From assembly GCA_030035585.1 (NCBI GenBank), contig CM057464.1, forward strand, positions 29,343,465-29,407,464: DNA of 64,000 nt, read 5' to 3'. Made by a program: the position numbers and the translations under genes. Shown piece after piece: positions 34,999-47,833 of this stretch. Positions within the stretch are counted from its first letter, which is position 1. Each line of letters begins with the position of its first letter. The notes below the pieces were generated by a model, which worked only from the letters and a program-made list of their open reading frames with translations, searched no databases and was not told the DNA's origin. Origin of the DNA: Dugong dugon. Lineage: Eukaryota; Chordata; Mammalia; Sirenia; Dugongidae.

Positions 34999-35965
34999 TT
35001 ATTGATTATCTAACCATAGGACTCCCTTTAGTATTTCTTGTAATTTTGGTTTGGTTTTTGCAAATTCCCCGAACTTCTGTTTATCTGGAAATGCCCTAAT
35101 TTCACCGTCATATTTGAGAGACAGTTTTGCTGGATATATTACTCTTGGCTGACAGTTATTTTCCTTCAAGGCTTTAAATATGTCATCCCATTGCCTTCTA
35201 GCCTGCATGGTTTCTGCTAAGTTGTCTGAGCTTATTATAATTGACTCTCCTTTGTAGATGACTTTTCTTTTATCCCTAGCTGCTCTTAAAATTCTCTCTT
35301 TATCTTTGGTTTTGGTAAGTTTGATTATAATATGTCTCAGTGACTTTCTTTTGAGATCTACCTTATGTGGGGTTTGATGAGCGTCTTGGATTGATATCTT
35401 CCCATCTTTCATGATATCAGGGAACTTTTCTATCAATAAATCTTCAACAATTTTCTCTGTATTTTCTTTTATCCCCCCAGTCCTGGTATTCCAATCACTC
35501 GTAGGTTATTTCTCTTGATAGAGTCCCACATGACTCTTAGAGTTTCTTCATTCTTTTTAATTCTTTTATCTGATTTTTCCTCAGATAAGTTGGCGTCAAG
35601 AGCTTTATCTTCAATGTCACTAATTCTAACTTCTACTGCCTCAATTCTGCTCCTATGACTTTCTATTGAGTTGTCTAATTCTGAAATTTTATTGTTAATC
35701 TTCTGGATTTCTGATTGATGTGTATGTATGTATTTTTGCAGCCTATTAAATTTGGCATTATGTTCTTGAATAACTTTTTTAAGTTCTGCTACTACTGTGT
35801 CTATATGTTGCCTGGATGTTTCTGCGCTCTGTCGGATTTCCTTTCTTATTTCTAGAAGAGTTCTGTATATTAATCTTTTATATTTTGTCTCTGGTAATTC
35901 CAAGAAATTTTCTTCTTCCAGAGAATTTATTGATTCTTGATTTTGGGAGCTCCTGAAACCATCAT
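34999..35965 (-). pseudogene. L1-3 ORF1 remnant
   Basis: The aligned start is one of two ATGs at 35960-35965 and the stop is at 34999. The coiled coil (35,903-35,600) and the RRM opening (NNLRVIGIPG) are in one frame that ends at 35469. The C-terminal half (35,436-34,999; RRQWDDIFKAL, YPAKLSLKYD) is in another. The break falls in a C-rich run near 35,472-35,480, and a second break lies near the start. Otherwise it is well kept. Confidence 0.87.
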
Positions 35966-36920
35966 GGACTGCCTCTTTATGTGACTTGATATTGACTGTT
36001 GTCTCCGAGCCATCAATAATTTATTATAATTTTATTTTGTGTTTGCTTTGTGAGACCTAGCTTCTTATTTTGTTTTGTTTTGATATGCCCAAATTGGCTG
36101 CTCGTGTGCACTAGTTTGATTTTTGACACCTCTTGATCACTAATTTCCCATCACCAGATAGTTGGTTTTGTAACTAAGTATGTGCACACTGGAGTTCATT
36201 AAAATTTCCTATATGGGATCAGGTGGGATGTGCAGGCAGTCGATCTTCAAGTGTGTGATGCAGGCTCTCATCCCCAGTCCCAGAGGCATGGGTGTTGGTG
36301 CAGGCACTGGACTCTGGCTGTGGTAGGGGATCATGTGTTGAGCCAGGCAGGGGGCCGACCGCTGCCCCTGAGAGTCTGAAAGAAAAGAGTGTCCCTATTC
36401 TCTAGGGTGAATAGGTAGGTGAGTTTTGCAGCCAGGTAAGAGCGCCCCTCTATGTTGGCTGCAGAGACTCGAGGGCACCACTTTTTCTTGAACTCCTGTA
36501 GCAGGTGACTAGGCACTTTAGGAACTGTCTCAGCCCTCAAGACCCTGCTGCAGATCAAAGTGCCTACTTGAGGGGCAGGGCTGTTTTGAGGATCTCAAAT
36601 CTGCCTGTTCAGAGCTGAAGCAGTTGAAGTTAAACTTGAGATGTTTGCCCTGTTGTACTCTGGTAGTGAGGGCTAACACTGTTGAGATGGGTCCCACAAG
36701 TCTATACAGTGTTGTATGGCACTCAGAGCCTGCAGACCCCTGATTTCTGCGGCCAGCAAAGGATTTGTTCTGACCCTGTGTTCCTGGACTAGTGGAGCCA
36801 GCACCTTATTTGTTCCCTCTCCAAGGCCAGGAGAATGGGTCAGGGCACCTTTTGGGATCTATTTCCAGCCCAGTAGACTCCTGGATCAGAGCAGGCAGGG
36901 AAGCTGTAAAAGGAAGAGAG

Positions 36921-37144
36921 GTTTTTCCCAAATCTGGTGGAAAGCATGGAGATAGGAGGTAAAAGGGAGAGAGGTTTCTCCCAAATCCAGTGCAGAGCAC
37001 GGAGGTAGGAGGTAAAAGGCAGAGAGGTTTTTCCCAAATCCAGTGCAGAGCGCAGAGGTAAGAGGTAAAAGATAGAGAGGTTTTTCCCAAATCCAGTGCA
37101 GAGCATGGAAGTAGGAGGTAAAAGGGAGACAGGTTTTTCCCAAA
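36921..37144 (-). repeat. 53-bp tandem repeats in L1-3 5' UTR
   Basis: The string 'gtttttcccaaat' (with one 'gtttctcccaaat') begins at 36921, 36974, 37027, 37080 and 37133, spaced exactly 53 bp. That gives four full units and a partial fifth. L1-5 has only one unit at the matching place (about 54,280-54,340). 53 is not a multiple of three, so the long frames here shift frame with each unit and are not a real protein. Confidence 0.92.
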
Positions 37145-37627
37145 TGGGCTTTTTTTTTTTTTTAAATCTCGCCGCAAAAGGGTACGTGCATGTACTTATC
37201 TTAGCCATTTGAGAGCTGCTCTTCACTGGTTCGGAGTATTCAAGCAGAATCTCTGCTGCCGGGTTTCTCTTGATGTGGAAACTGCTTCTCGAGTGTGCAC
37301 AGCACTGCTGTTTGCCTGCTTCACTGTGGCCCAGCATGGCTGTGTCTCTGCTGTGTTGCCGCGGCAGCTCTAGCGCTCCTCACCTCTTCCAAATGGTCTT
37401 CCTCTCCAGTATGACTCTGAAGGATTTCTTAAACTTGCCATGTTCAGGGCTGCCAGATGTTCACATGGAATCAAATCACTTGTTTTTCCAGGTCTTTGTT
37501 GTAAGAGGGATATAGGAAGCATCTAACTAGCCCGCCATGTCGACCACGCCTTGACATAACCAAATTTTAAAAAAAAAGGATGAAACAAACAAATCTACAA
37601 TCAATAAACGAGAAAAATAACTACTGA

Positions 37628-38727
37628 ATGCCCCGAAGACAGCAGACAATATCAAAACATTTACAAAAACAGGACAGGATGGTTCCAGTAGGCATTCAAA
37701 ATACAACACCAGATTACTTTCCAGTAGAATAAAAGGCACTAGAACTACATGATAGGGAATTCAAATCTCTAATACTCAGAATTATCCAAGAGTTGAAGCA
37801 AAAAGCAGACAAAAATGAGGAAAAAATAGACAAGTTCATGGATAAGGCAGACAAATTCATGGAAAATACAAACGAAAAAAGAAGAATTCAGGAAAATAAT
37901 GCAGGGACAAAATGCCAAAATAAATTCACAACTAGAAATTATACAAAAACAACAATTAGAAATCCAGAAGATAAACAACAGATTTCAGAAATGGACAGTG
38001 TCATAGAAGGGCTGAAGAGCAGATTTGAAATGGTGGAAGACAGGATTAGCGGAATTGAAGACAAACATTTGGATACAACTCTGTTTGAGGAAAACTCAGA
38101 AAAAAGAACAAAGAAAAATGCAGAGACCCTGAGAATTATGTGGGATACAATCAAAAGCAAAAATCTGTGAGTATTTGGAGTTCCAGAACAGGGGAAGAAA
38201 ACAGAAAACACAGAGAGGATCATTGAAGAACTGCTGACAGAAAACTTCTCCAATATCATGAAAGATGAAAATCTGGCCATCCAAGAAGCTCAACAAACCC
38301 GATGTAGGATAGACCCCAAAAGAAAATCACCAAGGCATATCATAATCACACTTGCCAAAACCAAAGACAAACAAAGAATCTTGAGAGCAGCTCATGAAAA
38401 GCAAGTAATCCATACAGAGGAGAAACAGTATGACTAAGCTTGGAGTATTTGGCAGAAACCACTCAGGGAAGAAGGTAATGGTATGACATAGATAAAACCT
38501 TGAAAGAAAAAAATTGCCAGCCAAGAATAATATATCCTGCAAAACTCTCATTCAGATTTGATGGTGAAATTAGGACATTTTCAGATAAACAGAAATTAAG
38601 GGAATATGTAAAAACTAAACCAAACTTACCAGAATTATTAAAGGGGTCCTTCGATCTAAGAACAAACAACTTCAGCTCACAGGCTGAATCTAGGATGCAG
38701 GATCGTACTAGCCTGATACCAATCTAG
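37628..38727 (+). pseudogene. L1-4 ORF1 remnant
   Basis: The aligned ATG is at 37628. The first codons match L1-1 ORF1 (ISKHLQKQDRM). A TAG near 37,727 and frame changes near 37,880-37,960 break the coiled coil. The RRM part is readable at 37,960-38,170, a stop follows 'AAAAATCTG' at about 38,168, and the C-terminal part (NCQPRIIYPAKLSFRFDGEI) is at 38,500-38,727. No coding capacity. Confidence 0.85.
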
Positions 38728-39116
38728 GAAATGAACTCTCAAGGACTATCCAAAACCAAAAGAAATACAACAGAGAATCAGAGCAGGTAATCTGTAAATG
38801 ACAACAACATCAGACCAATAAAACATAGAATAAAAGGTAAAGATATAGAACCTTCTAATGGAGAGGAAGGTAAGGCGATACCAAGTAATAATCGACTGCT
38901 TCAAACTTAGAAAGATAAGGGTAAATTTCAGAGTAAACACAAAGAAAGTTAACAAACCAACTAATAAAAATAAAGAGAAAAACATAAAGTCTCAGTAAAA
39001 ACAAAAGCTACAAAATCAAAAAAAATGAAAAACAAATCCACAAACAAAAGGAATTCCACACAGGAGAGTAAGAAGAACAAAGAAAATGTCAGCACCATAA
39101 AAAAAAGCACTACAAA

Positions 39117-42100
39117 ATGACAGCAATAAACTCACATCAATAATTATACTGAATGTAAATGGACTCAATGCACCTATAAATAGACGGAGAGTGACAGAAA
39201 GGATAAAAAACAAGATCCATCAATATGTTGTCTCCAAGCGACATACCTTAGAAACAAAGACGTGATTTTATTAAACATCAAAGGTTGGAAAAAAATATAT
39301 CAAGCTAACAACTATAAAAAAAAAGCAGGAGTGGCAATACTAATCTCAGATAAAATAGACTTTAAAACAAAATCCACCATAAAAAACAAAGACGGACACT
39401 ATATAATGATTAAGGGGATGATCCATCATGAAGACGTAACAAGAAAATACATTTATGCACCCAATGACAGGGCTCTAAAATAAATAAAACTCTAACAGTA
39501 CTGAAAAGAGAAATTGAGAGTTCCACAATAATATTAGGAGACGTCAACACACCACTCTCGGTAAAGGACAGAACATCTAAAAAGATACTGAGCAATGATA
39601 CAGAGGACCTAAAGTGTACAATCAGCCAACTTGACCTCATAGACATATATAGAACAGTCCATTCAACAGCTGCAAAGTACACATTCTTTTCCAATGCACA
39701 TGTAACATTCTCCAGAATAGACCACATCTTAGGCCACAGAGCAATCCTCAACAAGAGCCAAAATGTTGAAATGATACAAAGTATCTTCTATGACCACAAT
39801 GTCATCAAGGTAGAAATTAACAACAGAAGGAGCAAGGAAAAAAAATATCAATTACATGGAAACTGAATAACACCCTGTTTACAAACCACTGGGTAATAGA
39901 AGAAATCAGAGATGGAATCAAAAAATTCCTAGAATCAAATGAGAATGAAAACGCATCATACCAAAACCTTTGGGACACAGCAAAGGCAGTCCTCAGAGGA
40001 CAATTTGTAGTAATAGATGCACACACCAGAAATAAGAAAGGGACAAAATCAAAACATTAACTACACAACTCAAACAAATAGGAAAAGAACAGCAAAGAAA
40101 GCCCACAGCCACTGGAAGAAAGGAAATAATAAAGACAAGAGCAGAAATAAGTGAAATAAAGAATAGAAAAACAATAGAAAGAATTGATAAAACCAAAAGT
40201 TAGTTCTTTGAAAGAGTCAACAGAATCAAGAAACACTGGCCAGACTTACAAAAGAAAAACATCAGAGGACACAAATAACCCAAATAAGAAATGAAATGGG
40301 CGACATAACAACAGACCCAACTGAAATAAAAAGGAGCAGAACAGAACATTATGAAAATGTATACTCCAACAAATTTGAAAACCTAGAAGAAATGGATACA
40401 TTTCTAGAAACACACTACCTACCCAAACTACAACAAAATAATGTTGAAAATCTGAACAGACCCAAAACAAGAGAAGAGATTGAAAAGGTAATAAAAAAAA
40501 CTCCCAACACAAGAAAAGCCCTGGCCCAGATGACTTCACTGGAGAGTTCTACAAAACATTCAGAGAAGAAATTGTACCAGTACTACTCAAACTATTTCAG
40601 AGCAGAGAAAAGGAAGCAACACTTCTGAATTCATTCTATTAAGCCAGCATAACTGTGATACCAAAACAGGCAGAGATGCGACAAGAAAAATGAAAATAAC
40701 AGACCAATATTTCTCATGAATATAGATGCAAAAATTCTCAATAAAATTCTAGCCAATGGAATTCGGCATCATATAAAAAAAATAATAATAATACACCACA
40801 ACCAAGTAGGATTCTTACCAGGTATGCAAGAATGGTTCAACATTAGAAAATCAACGTAATCCATCACATAAATAAAAGGAAAGAAAAGAATCACATGATC
40901 ATCTCAACTGACACAGAAAAGGCATTTGACAAAGTCCAACACCCATTCCTGATAAAAAACTCAATAAAATAGGTATAGAAGGGGAATTTCTTAACATAAT
41001 AAAAAGCACCTATGCAAAACCAGCAGCCAACATGATTCTCAATGGAGAGAGGCTGAAAACACTCCCCTTGAAAACATGAACAAGACAAGGGTGCCCTTTA
41101 TCATCGCTCCTTTTTAACATTGTGCTGGAAGTTCTAGCTAGAGCAATAAGGCAAGAAAAAGAAATAAAGGGCATCCAAATTGGTAATGAAGAAGTTAAAC
41201 TGTCCATGTTTGAGAATGATATGACACTATACATAGATTACCCTAAAGACTCCATGAGAAATCTACTGGGACTAATAGAAAGATTCAGCAGAGTAGGAGG
41301 ATAAAGATAAACATACAAAAATCAGTTGGATTCCTATACACCAGTACAGAGAAAGATGAAAAGGAAGTCAGGAAAAGAATACCATTTATAATAGCCCCTA
41401 AAAAAATAAAATACTTAGGAATAAATCTGACCATGGATGTAAAAGACCTATACAAAGAAAACTATAAAACACTACTGCAAGAAACCCAAATGGATCTACA
41501 TAAATGGAAAAACATACCATGCTCATGGATAGGTAGACTCAACATTGTGAAAATGACAATTCTACCCAAAGCAATTTGCAAATACAATGCAATCCCGATC
41601 CAAATACCAACAACATTCTTCAAAGAGATGGAAGAACTAATCATTAACTTTATATGGAAAGGGAAGAAGCCCTGAGTAAATAAATCACTATTGAAGAAGA
41701 AGAATAAAGTAGGAGGACTCACACTACTTGACCTCAGAACCTACTATACAGCTACAGTAGTCAAAACAGCCTGGTACTGGTACAACGACAGATACATTGA
41801 CCAATGGAACAGAAATGAGAACCCAGGTGGAAATCCATCCACCTACGGTCAGCTGATCTTTGACAAGGGCACAAAGTCCATCAAATGGGGAAAAGACAGT
41901 CTTTTTAACAGATGGTGCTGGCAAAACTGGATACCCATCTGCAAAAAAATGAAACAGGACCCACACCTCACAGCATACACAAAAATTAATTCCAAATGGA
42001 TAAAAGACCTAAATATAAAGCCAAAAACTATAAAGTTCATAGAAAAAAAAATAGGACCAACGCTACACCCCTAATACACGGCATTAATGGGTTACAAACC

Positions 42101-42933
42101 ATAACCATCAACACACAAACTCCAAAAGATAGGCTAGATAACTGGGACCTTCTAAGAATCAAACATCTATGCTCTTCAAAAGACTTCACCAGAAGAGTAA
42201 AAAGAGAACCTAGAGACTGAGAAAAAATTTTTGGACTGTACAAGTCAGACAAAGGTCTAATCTCCATAATCTACAAGAAAATACAACACCTCTACAATAA
42301 AAAGACAAATAATCCTATTAAAAAATGGGCAAAGGAAATGAACAGACACTTCACCAAAGAAGACATTCAAGCGGCCAACAGACACATAAGGAAATGCTCG
42401 CGATCACTAGCCATTAGAGAAATGCAAATTAAAACCACAATGAGATACTTTCTTACCCTGAAGTTACTGGCATGAATCTAAAACACTGGAAATAACAAAC
42501 GTTGGAGGGCTGTGGGGAGATCAGAACTCTTAACGCACGCTGGTGGGAATGCAAAATGATACAACCATTTTGGAAAATGATATGGCACTTCCTTAGAAAG
42601 CTAGAAATAGACACCATACGATCCAGCAATCCTCCTCCTTGGAATATATCCTAGAGAAATAAGATTCGTCACTCAAATAGACATATATGCACACCAAAGT
42701 TCATAGCAGCATTGTTCAAAATAGCAAAAAGATGGAAACAACCTAGATGCCGGTCAGCAGATGAATGGATAAACAAACTATGGTACATACACACAATGGA
42801 GTAGTAAGCAACCATAAAGAACAATGATGAATCTTGGAAGCATCTCATAACATGGATGAAACTGGAGGATATTATCCTGAATGAAATAAGTCAATCACAA
42901 AAGGACAAATATTGTATGAGATCTGTGTTGTAA
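39117..42933 (+). pseudogene. L1-4 ORF2 remnant (endonuclease-RT)
   Basis: The aligned ATG is at 39117 and the stop at 42931-42933. The endonuclease pieces lie within 39,117-39,900, the linker at 39,900-40,600 and the RT at 40,700-41,950. The RT core reads FEND at 41209-41220 in place of FADD, so a catalytic aspartate is lost besides the frameshifts. An A8 run near 40,493-40,500 shifts frame at the same place as in L1-1. The C-terminal cysteine region (about 42,480-42,560) is also altered. More than eight breaks in all. Confidence 0.88.
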
Positions 42934-44104
42934 AAACTCATGAAAAAGTTTACACACGAAAAGGAACAATCTTTGTTGGTTATGAGGGATGGTAGGGGTG
43001 GAGGAGAAATACTAAATAGGCAATAGATAAGTGGTATTTTTGGTGAAGGGTGAGACAGTACACAATACTGGGGAAACCAGCACAGCTTGAACAAGGAAAG
43101 TCCTGGAAGCCTCATAGATACATCCAAACTCCCTGAGGGACTGAATTGGTGGGCGGAGGGCTGTGGGGACCATGGTCTCGGGGAACATCTAGCTCAACTG
43201 GCATAACACAGTTTAGAAAGATAATGTTGTACATTCTACCTTGGTGAGTAGCGTCTGGCGTCTCAAAAGCCTGTGAGCAGCCATCTATGATACTCCACTG
43301 ATCTCACCCCTGTGGGAGCAAGGGGGAATGAAGAAAACAGGATACAAGGAAAAGATTAGTCCAAAGGACTAATGGACCACAGCTACCAAGGCCTCCACCA
43401 GACTGAGTCCAGTAAAGCTAGATGGTGCCGGGCTACCACCACTTACTGCTCTGACCAGGATCACAACGTAGGGTTCTGAACAGAGCTTGAGAAGGATGTA
43501 GAACAAAATTCTAACTCACAAAAAGAAGACCAGATTTACTGGCCTAAAGGAAATGGGAGAAACCCTGAGATTATGGCCCCCAGACACCGTTTTAGCTCAG
43601 TAGTGAAGTTACTTCCGAGGTTCACCGTTCAGCCGGGGATTGGACAGCCCCATAAAACAAAATGGGACTAGTAAGGCACAGCAGTCCAGGGACAAGGACT
43701 AGAAGGTAGAAGAGGACAGGAAAGCTGGTGATAGGGAACCCAAGGTTGAGTAAGGACAGTGTTGACATATAGTGGGGTTGTTAACCATTGTCATAGGGCA
43801 ACATGTGTGCTAAGTGTTTAATGTGAAACCATTTTGTTCTGTAAACCTTCATCTAAAGTGAGAATAGCAGCACAACTGTAAGAACATAATCAATATGACT
43901 GAACTGTGCATGTAGAAATTTTTGAAATAGTATATCTTTGGCTATGTATATTTTCAGCAAAAAAATGTTGAGTAGGGAGCGTCTTGACATGTTGTGGGGT
44001 TGTTAACCAATGTCATAAAACAATATGTGTATTGACTGTTTAATGAGAAACTATTTGTTTCGTAAACCTTCACCTAAAGTACAATAAAAAAGGGGAAAAA
44101 AAAG
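42934..44104 (+). other. L1-4 3' UTR with doubled terminal module
   Basis: The core 'ggggttgttaaccaNtgtcat' occurs at about 43,783 and again at about 43,999. A-rich sequence ('agcaaaaaaatgttgag') lies between, and the end is an A-rich tail. This is one long unit plus the terminal unit, between L1-2 (terminal only) and L1-1 (two long units). Confidence 0.75.
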
Positions 44105-44747
44105 TTTCCTGTTGATGCCAATGCAGGAGTGAATTATGTGTTTATAACCATAACAGAATAATATGTTGTCAAGGAATGTTATAAAATATTCTCCTTGAGT
44201 TGCCCTTGATAATATATAAATACTAGGTGATTTTATGGGCAGTCCTTTCTAGAGGCAGAAATCAGCCCTCTACTCTTTTGACATTTCTGAAATGTAAAAG
44301 AAAAAAGAAGTTTTAAATTTTCTTTGTAGAGCTTCAACCATCCACTCAAGTTATTGTTAAAAGTACTCAAAGTGGATAACAGTGATAATCGTTCATGGGC
44401 AAAGTCCGAACATGACCTTGACTTTAAATAAGAAAGACAAAGAATCATTGACTTTCACAGCGGGAAGAATTTTTACAAGCATCCATCCTATCTACTCCAT
44501 GCTTTTTCTCTGTGTAAAGGATCAGTCACCCTGGGATATCTTCCCTGATGACTCATGGCAGAAGGCACCATTTTTAAGACAATTCTGATTTGATGGAAGA
44601 GGCTATCAAAAATATTTTCCTTTTGATTTGTCTGACTTCTTCATTAAATTATCTGGTAGATCTGGCTTCTTATTTAATTAATTTAAACTATGCCATTCTT
44701 TTAGATTTCTACATGTAATTCTCCCAGTTAATTGGATTTTTTAATCG
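44105..44747. other. No gene seen
   Basis: AT-rich sequence with no recognised repeat. The reading frames on both strands at 44,233-44,588 have no domain or host homology that I can name. Confidence 0.4.
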
Positions 44748-44952
44748 GATGTCCCTGAGTGGTACAAATGGTTAAAACGCTCTGCTGCTAACCAAAAGGT
44801 TTGAGTCCACTCAGAGGCATCTTGAAAGAAAGACCTGGTGATCTGCTTCTGAAAAATCAGCCACTGAAAACCCTGTGGACCACAGTTCCACTCTGATACG
44901 CATGTGGTCACCATGAGTTGCGATTGACTTGAGGGCAACTAGTTTACTAGTT
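44748..44952 (+). mobile_element. AfroSINE (plus strand, diverged)
   Basis: 'gtccctgagtggtacaaatgg', 'gctgctaaccaaaaggtttg', 'aaagacctggtgatctgcttc' and 'caccatgagttgcgattgac'. It has the body form with the 'gacctggtgatctg' segment. Confidence 0.85.
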
Positions 44953-46261
44953 TGATTGGGTAGAATATCAGTCACAGTAGACCTGGCTTCATGTGGCTTC
45001 CTGCACTTCCCTCCAGGTGCTCTGCTTTCATCAAGAACTAAACATTCCCATGAGAATGCTGCAGCCACACACATCCATGCTTTTGAAATGCTTATCATTT
45101 CCATGTTAGGAAGCAGAGAGAGCCTGAGGTCTAGGCCTTACAAAACCATACAGAGAAAGAAAAACAAAAGTAGGGCTATTGGGAGAACTTATAAAGGGCC
45201 CTTTTGTTCTAAAAGCCTGATTGTATTCAGAGATAAATTTGCTTGGCTAGGGTGAGGCCAAGGTTGTGCCTTTATAGCATCTCAGACTTCTTGGAGCAGC
45301 AGTCACGATCAGGGGGCTGCAATGAAGGAAGAGTGATCTATGTATAGAGTCAAGATATAAGATTAAAATTTTCGTTGTACTCCATGAAAAATGCACTCGT
45401 ATTAATCGTTATGAAACATTTTTGTAAAAATCCTCAGAGTTTCAAAGCAACATTATTAATGTTTGTTGGTTATTCTTTATTAGCTTGTGAAATATGGTTT
45501 TTTTAGTCATTGTATCTAGCATGATTTCAGGTACTGTGTTCATTACTGGAGCTTTCATAATTGCTAGGTGACTTGCTAGTAAAATTGTTAGTGCTTTCCT
45601 GAAATCTGAGTAAGAATAAATTTTACATTTCTAAAATCAGACTGGGTCTCTTAGGTAAATCACAGATGAGTAGATCTGAGTGAATCTATATTTTTGTACT
45701 TAATAATTTATGTTGGAAAAGCTAGTCCTTTCAATGATTTTCTTTAGCTAAATCTAAGAATGCTTATTAGTGACTCAAATGTGATTGCTCCCTTTATTCC
45801 TTTCTTATTGGGCTATCAAAGAGCTTTGTCAAAGGCTTCTCTATTTCCCTTGCTGCTATTTTTGGTTTCCTCGTGAATTATGGCATAATTCAACTGGGTC
45901 CAGTGCTTTTGTCAAACTGAATAGTTTTAATTGCTTTATTTGCAATGGAAAAATCTTTTAATATTTCACTTTGCCCCTCAAGAAATTATATTTCTAGCTA
46001 TATGACATTTCTCTCTCCTTCATTTATGAATAACAGGATGAAGCTACATGCTTAAACCTTCAGCTGTGTGTCTTATTCTCCCTCTCGGGCCCCACTGTGC
46101 ACACATACACACTCTCTCTTTCTTCCTCACTCCCTTTTGCCCTCTCTCTCTCTTTCTTTCTCATTCTTTCCTCTCTATCCTTCTCTCTTCATACTTCTTC
46201 GGCTATCATTTTTCCATGACCCATATTTAATTTTTATTCATTATTCTCTTTCTTTCTTTTG
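44953..46261. other. No gene seen; CT-rich tract at about 46,080-46,260
   Basis: There is no coding block or recognised repeat until a low-complexity CT-rich tract near the end ('ctctctctctttctttctc'). The long frames inside that tract are artefacts of its composition. Confidence 0.4.
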
Positions 46262-46430
46262 AGTAATGTTTTATTGCGCTTTCACTGAGGTTTACATAGC
46301 AGTTTAGGTTCCCATTCAAGAATTTCTACACACGTTGTTCAGAGGCATTGGCTACATTCTTCTGACTAGATGAACATTCTCATCATTTTTGTCCTGGTAG
46401 TCCCATTTTCTTTTTTGGGTGGGATCTCAT
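46262..46430 (-). mobile_element. Old L1 3' UTR fragment (minus strand)
   Basis: 'ttttattgcgctttcactgagg', 'gaatttctacacacgttgttcag' and 'attggctacattcttct' line up loosely with the L1-1 3' UTR near 1,590-1,660. There is no coding part. Confidence 0.5.
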
Positions 46431-46643
46431 TATTTGTATTTTTAAAAAAGGGTTGGCAGTTCAACTTAATGAATCCATTATGTTGTCTCTTTTGATAGTA
46501 ATCTTCATTATATTACTCTAACCAGTATCTTTCTGCACTGTGAAAAGAAGTGACTGGTTAAGTCACTGTCCAGTAGATTCTTTGAGCTGTCTTAGAAACC
46601 TTTGCTAAGCCAATCCTGTTTCACCACTCTTCTGCCACTTGCT

Positions 46644-46848
46644 GAGGAGCCCTGGTGGCACAATGGATAAGTGCTCAACACTAACTGAAAGGTTGGCAGT
46701 TCAAATCCACCCAGCAGCTCTGCAGGAGAAAAGACCTGGTGATGTGCTCCCATAAAGATTATAGCCTAGAAAAACCCATGGGGCAGTTCTACTCTGTTCA
46801 CGTGGGGTTGTTATGAGTCAAAATCAGCTCAACAGCACCTAACAGCAA
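46644..46848 (+). mobile_element. AfroSINE with 12-bp target-site duplication
   Basis: A full head 'gaggagccctggtggcacaatgg' and the longer body. The 3' end reads caacagcacctaacagca, which resembles the RTE 3' end rather than the ggtttgg type. The duplication ctgccacttgct flanks it at 46632-46643 and 46849-46860. Confidence 0.93.
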
Positions 46849-46860
46849 CTGCCACTTGCT

Positions 46861-47824
46861 AGTGTCCACATCTCATCATGGTGTCTGGCTTGCCTTTCTC
46901 TTACAGAAACCAACATATGGGACGAAGGTCTTTATGACCTGCAGTGTTGTGAGAACAAATGGGCTGGAATCTGCTGACCATGGAAGTAAGAGGATTGAGA
47001 ATTTTTTCTTTGTTTTTTTTCCATTGTTCAAGTTCTGTTTATTTCCTTTGAGTATTTCTTCTTGTCTTCTGACTTCACTATCCTTATATGCTCATGTTTT
47101 ACTTTTTGTCTCTGTGACTGGTTTCAAATAAAATTTGCTTTTTTGGCATATGCTTTTAAATCTTCATGCCCAATCTCTTATTTTGATCTAAATTGTTAAT
47201 TTCCCCCACCAAAACTCTAATGTTTAACATGACTAAATGGAAAAAAACAAAATCCTTATTTTAAAACCATGCCCAAAACATTCTTTTATAGTCAAACTTG
47301 TACCTTTGTTAAGAAGAATCTCTTTAAACTTCCAAAAACAGGGTTATACATATTCAAAACCTACACTGTTAACATTGCCTATTAATAGCATGTAAATCTC
47401 AATGTCATGAAAGTGTATCCACCCCCTTTCTTCTCTTTATCAAAGTTTTATGACTTTATTTCTTGTCTTAAGAGTCTCTAAAAATCTTTATTTTAATCTT
47501 TCTCCCTTTAAACAAGCTCTCTCTCTAAGTACCCACTCATCCTTATTATATATCTTCAGTTGTATTCCTGTTTAGACCTAGTTGAGGCAGAGCTATCTGT
47601 GATAAGAAATACTTCCTTGTCTCCTGATAATATTCCAACCTCTTTAAGTGGCCTCTCTTACACATCTTGATATAAGTATTTCAACCTTATACCTGATATT
47701 TTAAAATGAAGCAAAATAAAGCTATGTTTTGTCAGTGCATTACCCCTTTACCTTTTAATTTTTACCATTTGTTTTTCAATTTACTAGTTCGAAGTTGTAA
47801 AATTTAGAACATTAGCATCCTATA
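46861..47824. other. No gene seen
   Basis: AT-rich sequence. The 91-codon frame at 46,856-47,131 is hydrophobic and has no recognised domain. No repeat is recognised. Confidence 0.4.
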
Positions 47825-47833
47825 AAGCAAAAT

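Larger units (their letters stand above)
29750..37550 (-). mobile_element. L1-3: near full-length L1, second subfamily (minus strand)
   Basis: The full L1 order is present on the minus strand, from a 5' end near 37550 to a poly-A (T run) at 29750-29758. The 3' UTR and 5' UTR differ from those of L1-1, L1-2 and L1-4 and match L1-5. The 5' end carries an acatggcggg stretch like the YY1 site of other L1s. ORF1 and ORF2 are both broken. I see no convincing target-site duplication, and the 5' end abuts L1-4 directly. Confidence 0.9.
37551..44104 (+). mobile_element. L1-4: 5'-truncated L1 (plus strand)
   Basis: The same subfamily as L1-1 and L1-2, in the opposite direction. It starts about 80 bp upstream of ORF1, matching L1-2 near 18,490, so nearly the whole 5' UTR is lost. 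ORF1 and ORF2 remnants, a 3' UTR with one long unit plus the terminal unit, and an A-rich end at 44085-44104 follow. It abuts the 5' end of L1-3 with no unique bases between. No target-site duplication is visible. Confidence 0.9.

Noticed and set aside
36806-37337. Three overlapping frames with repeating leucine-, proline- and tryptophan-rich blocks that look like a repeat protein
   Set aside because: They arise from the 53-bp leader repeats of L1-3. The period is not a multiple of three, so the 'repeats' change frame and no single protein is built.
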